Shown: piece after piece, positions 58,953 to 64,000 of the stretch
Layout of the letters: each line of letters begins with the position of its first letter
How positions within the stretch are numbered: position 1 is the first letter of the stretch
From: Devosia sp. XK-2
Lineage (GTDB): Bacteria; Pseudomonadota; Alphaproteobacteria; Rhizobiales; Devosiaceae
Assembly: GCF_037113415.1 (NCBI RefSeq)
Contig: NZ_CP146608.1
Coordinates: 2,996,501-3,060,500, forward strand
Reading direction: 5' to 3'
DNA length: 64,000 bases
Position numbers and translations under genes: made by a program
The notes under the pieces: generated by a model
The model's input: the letters and a program-made list of their open reading frames with translations, nothing else
Databases searched by the model: none
Told to the model about the DNA's origin: nothing

Positions 58953-59492
58953 ATGGCTAAAATGATCGACAGATTGCTCGGCTGGATGGATGACGCCGCC
59001 GAGAACCGCACCCGCAACATTGCCCATCGCGCCGGTCGCCGCAGTTTCCTGCAAAAAGCCGGCTGGGCCCTGGTGGGTGGCACTATCCTGCCCATGCTGC
59101 CCTATGACAATTCCAACGGCCTCGCTTATGCCCGCGGCTTGGGCGAACCCGATGAATTGCCCGAGGATTGCGAATACTGGCGCTATTGTTCCCTGCATGG
59201 CTCGCTCTGTAGCCAGTGCGGCGGTTCCGTAACCCAGTGCCCTCCAGGCACCCAACCGTCCAAGGTCGCCTGGGTCGGCACGTGTCGCAATCCCAATGAC
59301 GACAAGGACTATCTCGTCTCCTACAACGACTGCTGCGGCAAGGGCGGCGGATGTGGCGAAGGCTGCTCGCGCCAGGAAGGGGATCGCCCGGGCTATCTCA
59401 TGGGCCTGGCCAGCGAATCGAGCTGGTGCCAGGCCAATGACAACAAAGGCATCCACTGCACCGTCGCGATCGTGGTGGGATTGGCCGAATGA
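58953..59492 (+). CDS. aauA: TTQ amine dehydrogenase light chain, aromatic-amine type
   Basis: Catalytic small subunit of 179 residues carrying the tryptophan tryptophylquinone cofactor. A twin-arginine signal (GRRSFLQKAGWALVGG, residues 28-43) exports it folded. By alignment to the Paracoccus enzyme from memory, Trp107 (KVAW) and Trp158 (ESSW) form TTQ and Asp126 (YNDCC) is the catalytic base. Many cysteines (CEYWRYC, CSQCGG, CCGKGGGCGEGC) make the disulfide core. The CCGK, RPGY and WCQAND blocks again resemble aromatic amine dehydrogenase. AAGGAG precedes the ATG. It overlaps the next cytochrome gene by four bases. Confidence 0.88.
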   Translation: MAKMIDRLLGWMDDAAENRTRNIAHRAGRRSFLQKAGWALVGGTILPMLPYDNSNGLAYARGLGEPDELPEDCEYWRYCSLHGSLCSQCGGSVTQCPPGTQPSKVAWVGTCRNPNDDKDYLVSYNDCCGKGGGCGEGCSRQEGDRPGYLMGLASESSWCQANDNKGIHCTVAIVVGLAE

Positions 59493-59932
59493 AATTTGGG
59501 ACCATCCCGACCCTCCTGCTGGCGCTCCTGGGAGCGCCAGCCATGGCAGATGATACCGGACAGGCCTTGTTCATCGACAATTGCAGCGGCTGCCATCAAT
59601 TGGGTGGCGTCGGCCAGCCCGGCCTTGCGCCACCGCTGATCGACGGACCGCTTTGGGAAAATCTGGGCCCCCGCAGTCCCGATTATCTGGCTGGGGTTCT
59701 GGTGGGCGGCCTGACGGGCACCATCTCTGCCGGCGGGCAGACTTTTATCGGCCTCGCCATGCCGCCGCAGGACTGGATGACCGATGCCGAGATGCAGGCG
59801 GTGGCCGATTACGTGCTCAACGAGCTCAACGGCCTGGACGCCGATCTCACCCTCGATACCTTTGCCGCGGCGCGTGCCGCCCCGCTTTCCCACGCCGAAC
59901 TTCGCGCCCAGCGCAAGGAAGCTTCCCCATGA
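59489..59932 (+). CDS. Monohaem c-type cytochrome, amine locus, first
   Basis: A 147-residue periplasmic cytochrome with a signal peptide (MKFGTIPTLLLALLGAPAMA, cleaved before DDTG). The haem motif is CSGCH at residues 32-36. Met91 in GLAMPPQDW is the likely axial ligand. It is coupled to the light chain gene (ATGA) and is a plausible electron acceptor for the dehydrogenase or part of TTQ formation. It is not an amicyanin. Confidence 0.88.
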   Translation: MKFGTIPTLLLALLGAPAMADDTGQALFIDNCSGCHQLGGVGQPGLAPPLIDGPLWENLGPRSPDYLAGVLVGGLTGTISAGGQTFIGLAMPPQDWMTDAEMQAVADYVLNELNGLDADLTLDTFAAARAAPLSHAELRAQRKEASP

Positions 59933-60378
59933 TTCTTCGTTTCATCGGCACGCTCGCTATCGCCAGTCTGTTTGCCGCGCCGGCCGTAGCGGCCGAACGC
60001 CCCGCTGCCGTCAACTATGTCCTGCGCTGCGTCGGCTGCCATCTCCCCGATGGAACCGGCCTACCCAGCGCAGGCATTCCCGATTTTGTCGGCAAGGTCG
60101 GGGTATTCGGTGGCGAGGAGGACACGCGGCGATATTTGCTCCATGTGCCCGGCGTGATCAATTCCGGGTTGACCGACAAGGAAACCGCGGACCTCCTGAA
60201 CTACATTATGGACAATTTCGCCGGCGCCTCTCGCCCCGATCCATGGATGCCTTTCACCGCCGAAGAGGTCGCCCGCCTCAGATCGCAGAACGTAGGCAAT
60301 GTCGTGTCCTATCGCCGCAAACTTGCCGCTGCTCTGGAGGCTCAAGGTTACGTCGTGGCCGACTATCCCTGGCCCTGA
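59929..60378 (+). CDS. Monohaem c-type cytochrome, amine locus, second
   Basis: A 149-residue periplasmic cytochrome with a signal peptide (MILRFIGTLAIASLFAAPAV, cleaved before AAE). The haem motif is CVGCH at residues 34-38; Met94 or Met107 could be the axial ligand. It overlaps the first cytochrome gene by four bases. Together the two resemble the small cytochromes encoded beside aau genes. It may relay electrons to the main respiratory chain. It is not a MauG-type dihaem protein, as only one CxxCH is present. Confidence 0.86.
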   Translation: MILRFIGTLAIASLFAAPAVAAERPAAVNYVLRCVGCHLPDGTGLPSAGIPDFVGKVGVFGGEEDTRRYLLHVPGVINSGLTDKETADLLNYIMDNFAGASRPDPWMPFTAEEVARLRSQNVGNVVSYRRKLAAALEAQGYVVADYPWP

Positions 60379-60429
60379 ATGAGCTGGCACAGCCCATTGA
60401 GCGAGAACACCTCGCCATGCCGCCGGCGA

Positions 60430-61392
60430 TCAGGACGGATGGGCAATGCCCATGCGCTGCCGCCAAGCGCCCCAGAGCCCATTGGGGAGATAGAGCGCAA
60501 ATCCCACCGCGATGACCCCAAGGCCACTAAGATACCACACGCCCAGATCGCCGAAAATTTCCTGCAACAGGAAAAAAATCACTGCGCCAATGATAGGGCC
60601 TTCAAAGGTCTTAAGTCCGCCCACCAGCACCATGAACAGCATGAAGACCGTCCACTGCACCCCGAAATTGGTGCGCGGCAGGAAGGTGATGGCACTGGCC
60701 AGCCAGATCGTTCCGGCCAGCGCGCAGCCGAAGGCGGCCAGCACGAAGATGATCTGCTTGATCCGCATGACCTCGATGCCGATAGAGGCAGCGGCCTGCT
60801 CATCGTCGCGGATGGCCTGCGCGGCCACGCCGATGCGGCTGCGCAATAGCCACCAGGTGGCCCCGAGCACCAGGGCCATACTGCCCAATCCCAGCCAATA
60901 GGTGAAATTGCGCCTGAGGTCGGGATCGAGGGCATTGAGCGCCAGCAGGGACGTGCCGGTTTCCCCCTGCACCAGCGGGTCGAACATCACCACGATGCGC
61001 AGCACCTCGGCGATAACCCAGGTGCCGATGGCAAATTCGCCGCCCTTGAGACGCAAGGCAAAAGTGGAGATGGGGACAGCAACAAGGCCCGCCCCCAAGG
61101 CCCCCATGAACAGCGCCAGATAGGGCGTGACCCCGGCATCCACCAGCCTTAGCGCCAGATAGCCGCCTATGCCGAAGAAGGCCTGCTGGCCGACCGAAAC
61201 CAGCCCCGCATAGCCGGCCAACAGGTTCCACATGACGGCCAGGAGTACATAGATGAACAAGGTCGTGAGCTTGTCGATCACAATGCCGCTGGCCAGGCCC
61301 GGAAGCAGGGCCAACACCAATAGAACAACTGCGGCGGCCCCCACCGTCAGGCGGCCCGAACGGGTCCGGCGCTCGAAAGCATCAGTGGTCAT
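60430..61392 (-). CDS. Branched-chain-type ABC transporter permease, LivM
   Basis: A 320-residue inner-membrane protein of about ten helices. VLLAVMWNLLAGYAGLVSVG with QQAFFGIGGYLA is the LivM signature, and GGEFAIGTWVIAEVLRIVV and VGGLKTFEGPIIGAVIFFL are later blocks. In the HAAT family such permeases move amino acids, amides or urea. It converges on the cytochrome genes. Its start overlaps livH by four bases; last gene of the unit. Confidence 0.9.
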   Translation of the reverse strand: MTTDAFERRTRSGRLTVGAAAVVLLVLALLPGLASGIVIDKLTTLFIYVLLAVMWNLLAGYAGLVSVGQQAFFGIGGYLALRLVDAGVTPYLALFMGALGAGLVAVPISTFALRLKGGEFAIGTWVIAEVLRIVVMFDPLVQGETGTSLLALNALDPDLRRNFTYWLGLGSMALVLGATWWLLRSRIGVAAQAIRDDEQAAASIGIEVMRIKQIIFVLAAFGCALAGTIWLASAITFLPRTNFGVQWTVFMLFMVLVGGLKTFEGPIIGAVIFFLLQEIFGDLGVWYLSGLGVIAVGFALYLPNGLWGAWRQRMGIAHPS

Positions 61393-62321
61393 GACCGGCC
61401 CTCACTGGTTGCAGGTTTCAATGGCGACGCAGGCATCTTCAATAGGCTCCGCCAGCCACCAAGATTGCGGCTATGCGCGAGATAGAGCCGGGCACCCAGA
61501 ACGCCCAGGAACACCAGATGCCCGGCGAGCTGGAAGCCCTGGGCGGAAATGGTCGCTCCAAAGCTTTGTGCAACGCCCAGAACAATACCGCCTACCAAAG
61601 TGCCCCAAAGCGAGCCGATGCCGCCGATGACCACGGCCTCGAAGGCAAAGATCAATTGCGCCGGGCCGGCATAGGGATTGATCTGGGCACGCATGGCCAG
61701 AAAGGCTCCCGCAAGACCGGCCAGGGCCACGGCTATGGCTGCGGCCATACGGTGCACGGCGCGCGCATCGATACCGCAAAGCTCGGCCGCTTCGGGATCG
61801 CTGGCGGTCGCCCGGATGGCCCGCCCCAGCCTGGTGAAGCTCAACACGAGCTGCAATGTCCCCAGAACCCCCACTGCGACGAGGAAGGTGATGACCGGCA
61901 ATTGGCCCACGCTGATGCCGAACGGTAGCTGCCAGCTCGCCCAGGACAGGCTGCCGATATGATTGCCCAGCGATTTCGTATCCGAGCCGAACAGCCCGAA
62001 CATGCCGTTCTGCAGCACGGCGCCGAGCCCGAAAGTGGTGAGCAAGGGCAGTAGGAAACCGCCCCGGATCGTGCGCGCAAAAAGTGTCGCCTGCAGCACC
62101 CAGCCCAGCGCCGCCATAACCGGGATGACCGCAGCAACGGCCCACCATACAGGCAGTCCGAGCACTTCAACGGCAAACAGCACCAGATAGGCGCCAAAAA
62201 TGGCCAGGTCGCCATGGGCCAGGTTGATGAAGCGGATGACGCCGAACATCAGCGATAATCCGGCAGCGAGGATGGCGTAATATCCGCCGAGCAATACGCC
62301 CTGAATCAATGCGTCAAGCAT
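61389..62321 (-). CDS. Branched-chain-type ABC transporter permease, LivH
   Basis: A 310-residue inner-membrane protein with about eight helices. It starts MLDALIQGVLLGGYYAILAA and has INLAHGDLAIFGAYLVLF near residue 33, the LivH pattern. The later FEAVVIGGIGSLWGTLVGGI block is also typical. Overlaps the LivF gene start region by eight bases. Confidence 0.9.
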   Translation of the reverse strand: MLDALIQGVLLGGYYAILAAGLSLMFGVIRFINLAHGDLAIFGAYLVLFAVEVLGLPVWWAVAAVIPVMAALGWVLQATLFARTIRGGFLLPLLTTFGLGAVLQNGMFGLFGSDTKSLGNHIGSLSWASWQLPFGISVGQLPVITFLVAVGVLGTLQLVLSFTRLGRAIRATASDPEAAELCGIDARAVHRMAAAIAVALAGLAGAFLAMRAQINPYAGPAQLIFAFEAVVIGGIGSLWGTLVGGIVLGVAQSFGATISAQGFQLAGHLVFLGVLGARLYLAHSRNLGGWRSLLKMPASPLKPATSEGRS

Positions 62322-63039
62322 GGATGGTCTCTTTCTGGGTGAGCCCGAAATAGGCCTGGGTAACGGCCTGTTTGCCTAGAGCCCCAGGCACCCCCTCGAG
62401 CGCGACGCGGCCCTCGAGCATACAGATGACGCGGTCGGCAAAGGCCATGGCCCGGTCGAGATCCTGTTCCACCACGATCATTGCCGTATCGCCCTTGGCC
62501 TTGAGCCCGGCCAATTGTTCGTAGAGCCCTTCAATGGCGACTGGCGAAAGGCCCAATGAGACCTCATCGAGCAGCAGTACGCGCGGATTGCTCATCAGTG
62601 CCCGGCCGATGGCGACCGCTTGCCGCTGCCCGCCGGAAAGCCCCCCGGCCGGCACATGGAGCAGGGACTTGAGGAAAGGCAGCGCATCCACCACGCCATC
62701 GAGCGTCCAACTGCCCCGGCGCCCGTTTTCTCCCGCTACCAGGAGATTGTCCTTCACTGTCATGTCCGCGAACAGGCGGCGCCCCTCGGGCACCATTGCA
62801 ATGCCGCCGGCGACCCGCCGGGACGGGGCGTGCTCGGTCACGTCCAGCCCCTCGAGCATAATCCTGCCCGCCTCCGCCCGGTGAACTCCGGCGATCGTCC
62901 GGAACAATGTGGTTTTGCCAGCGCCATTGGCCCCGATGACCCCGAGTACTTGACCGGCAGCAAGGTCGAAAGACACCTCCCTCACTGCAGTCAGCAATCC
63001 ATGCCCGGCCACGAGCCGCTCCACGGTCAGCACGCTCAT
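62314..63039 (-). CDS. Branched-chain-type ABC transporter ATP-binding protein, LivF
   Basis: A 241-residue ATPase with Walker A GANGAGKTT near residues 35-43, signature LSGGQRQAVA, Walker B LLLDEVSLGLS and the H-loop region IVVEQDL. The start at 63039 overlaps LivG by four bases; the longer open frame upstream lies in LivG and is rejected. LivF-type C-terminus (VTQAYFGLTQKE). Confidence 0.91.
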   Translation of the reverse strand: MSVLTVERLVAGHGLLTAVREVSFDLAAGQVLGVIGANGAGKTTLFRTIAGVHRAEAGRIMLEGLDVTEHAPSRRVAGGIAMVPEGRRLFADMTVKDNLLVAGENGRRGSWTLDGVVDALPFLKSLLHVPAGGLSGGQRQAVAIGRALMSNPRVLLLDEVSLGLSPVAIEGLYEQLAGLKAKGDTAMIVVEQDLDRAMAFADRVICMLEGRVALEGVPGALGKQAVTQAYFGLTQKETIHA

Positions 63040-63782
63040 GCCCCGCCTCCCCCAAGATAGGCCCGCCGCACTTCCGCATCGGCCATCACGGCATCCGGAT
63101 GTCCTTCGGCAATGACCTCGCCCGCGCTCATGCAGACCAGGCGATCGATCACCCGGACAAGCGCATGCAGAATGTGCTCGATCCACACGATGGTGACGCC
63201 ATCGGCCCTGAGCTGGCCGACCAGGGCCACCAGCACATTGAGCTCGGCTTCGGTCAGTCCGCCGCCAATCTCGTCAAGCAGGATGACGCGAGGCCCGGTT
63301 GCCAGCGCTCGGGCCAGTTCCAGGCGCTTGCGATCCAGCAATCCCAAGGCTGCGGCCGGCCGATTGGCGTGGTGCAGCAAGGCGCATCGCTCCAGCGCCT
63401 CGGCGACCCTGTCTTCGGCGGCACGCCCGGAAAGGCCAGCCCCGAATTGCGCGGCCACCAGGGCGTTTTGATAAACAGAAAGCCCCAGAAAGGGCCTGGG
63501 CACTTGATGCGTGCGGGCGATACCCGACCGACACCTAGCCGCAGCACCCGTGCCGGTCAGCTCGGCACCGGCAAACCGGACGGTGCCGGCCGACGCGCGG
63601 AGCGCGCCGGCCAGAACACCGAACAATGTGGTTTTGCCGGCGCCATTTGGACCGACAATGCCCACCGCCTCGCCTGGGGCCACCACAAGATCGACCGACT
63701 TCAGCACCTTGAAGGCGCCGAAGCTTTTGTCGATGCCCGAGCAGGCGAGCATGGGCTGGGCAGTCGTCGGATCAGCGCCCAT
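63036..63782 (-). CDS. Branched-chain-type ABC transporter ATP-binding protein, LivG
   Basis: A 248-residue ATPase with Walker A GPNGAGKTT near residues 43-51. The LivG markers are the RTHQVPRPF block and the C-terminal HPDAVMADAEVRRAYLGGG. The usual LSGGQ signature is altered: after GLLDRKRLELARALATGPRV there is no clear LSGGQ, but Walker B VILLDEIGGGLTEAE is intact. Start ATG at 63782, four bases after the binding protein stop. The missing classic signature is common in LivG, where it is often replaced by LxxxxRRxLEIARAL-type sequence. Confidence 0.9.
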   Translation of the reverse strand: MGADPTTAQPMLACSGIDKSFGAFKVLKSVDLVVAPGEAVGIVGPNGAGKTTLFGVLAGALRASAGTVRFAGAELTGTGAAARCRSGIARTHQVPRPFLGLSVYQNALVAAQFGAGLSGRAAEDRVAEALERCALLHHANRPAAALGLLDRKRLELARALATGPRVILLDEIGGGLTEAELNVLVALVGQLRADGVTIVWIEHILHALVRVIDRLVCMSAGEVIAEGHPDAVMADAEVRRAYLGGGGA

Positions 63783-63785
63783 GGT

Positions 63786-64000
63786 TCAGCCTTGCACCCT
63801 GTAGGCTGTCATGTCGGCGGTGGTCGGCACGAAAGGATGACCGGCATTGGAGACGATGTTGAGATCGTATTCCCAGGGCCCTTCGGCAGCCTTGATCCAT
63901 TGGACGCCCACCAGGCCCGTGGTGGCGCAATTGGGCACCGGGCCGCTGGTGAAGTCGATCGGGCCCACCGCTGTTTCTGCCTTGAGCCCCGCCAGCGCTT
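63786..64000 (-). CDS. ABC transporter substrate-binding protein, C-terminal part (runs off window)
   Basis: The frame is open from the right edge to a stop at 63786; about 71 residues are visible, ending GPWEYDLNIVSNAGHPFVPT and TADMTAYRVQG. The visible part includes VGPIDFTSGPVPNCATTGLV, which fits the C-terminal region of HAAT-type (LivK-like) binding proteins. It is the binding protein for the downstream livGFHM-type genes, in the usual position. The ligand cannot be told. Its closeness to the amine oxidation cluster suggests an amine, amide or amino acid, but that is only inference. Confidence 0.75.
   Translation of the reverse strand, partial: ALAGLKAETAVGPIDFTSGPVPNCATTGLVGVQWIKAAEGPWEYDLNIVSNAGHPFVPTTADMTAYRVQG

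Overview
The window is a GC-rich, densely coded bacterial chromosome segment with short intergenic gaps. It fits an alphaproteobacterium of the order Hyphomicrobiales, most like Devosia or a close relative. The reasons are the serA-purA pair, the alphaproteobacterial cell-cycle proteins RcdA (DUF1465) and TrcR (DUF1013), an aa3-type cytochrome oxidase subunit IV, a three-gene pntAA-pntAB-pntB transhydrogenase, an Omp25-like beta-barrel protein, and several imperfect palindromic intergenic repeats of rhizobial type. No tRNA, rRNA, CRISPR array, prophage or insertion sequence was recognised. Genus assignment is inference.

Layout. 1-5.4 kb: the end of serA, an EamA exporter, purA and a large proline/acid-rich single-pass membrane protein. 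5.4-9.7 kb: thiBPQ thiamine/TPP importer (minus strand) under a TPP riboswitch, divergent from thiamine diphosphokinase. 9.8-15.6 kb: a half-size ABC exporter, rpmE, then rcdA, two small proteins, a quinone oxidoreductase and trcR. Upstream of rcdA lie a perfect CtrA-type box, a candidate promoter and a terminator, which look like a small RNA or an attenuated rcdA leader. 15.6-24 kb: a CPA2 antiporter, a TauE/SafE protein, oligoendopeptidase F, cytochrome oxidase subunit IV and the pnt operon; PntA carries a long Lys/Pro/Ala repeat tail. 24-34 kb: LysE, a membrane serine hydrolase, soxR with a typical SoxR promoter facing a small membrane protein gene, slyX, a FrnE-type DsbA protein, hydrolases, a Bcr/CflA transporter, rpsU and purEK. 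34-37 kb: two divergent YdcH-type genes, a sigma-54 response regulator behind a second perfect CtrA-type box, and an outer-membrane protein.

37-55 kb is catabolic and almost entirely on the minus strand. One unit (LysR regulator, adenosine deaminase, nucleoside hydrolase, CUT1 ABC transporter) looks like nucleoside capture and salvage. The next (CUT1 binding protein and two permeases, GH151-like and GH95 alpha-L-fucosidases, LacI regulator, ABC ATPase, zinc alcohol dehydrogenase) looks like uptake and hydrolysis of fucosylated glycans; a LacI-type operator lies in front of it.

55-60.4 kb carries an AraC regulator divergent from a tryptophan tryptophylquinone (TTQ) amine dehydrogenase cluster (heavy chain, MauE, MauD, light chain, two monohaem c-type cytochromes). 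The subunits resemble aromatic amine dehydrogenase more than methylamine dehydrogenase, and no mauG is present in the window. It converges on a livGFHM-type ABC transporter whose binding protein runs off the right edge.

The most interesting leads are the CtrA-box sites at rcdA and at the TacA-like regulator, the candidate RNA beside rcdA, the mauG-less TTQ cluster, the two-family fucosidase locus, the CUT1 nucleoside unit, and several hairpins that could mask ribosome-binding sites.
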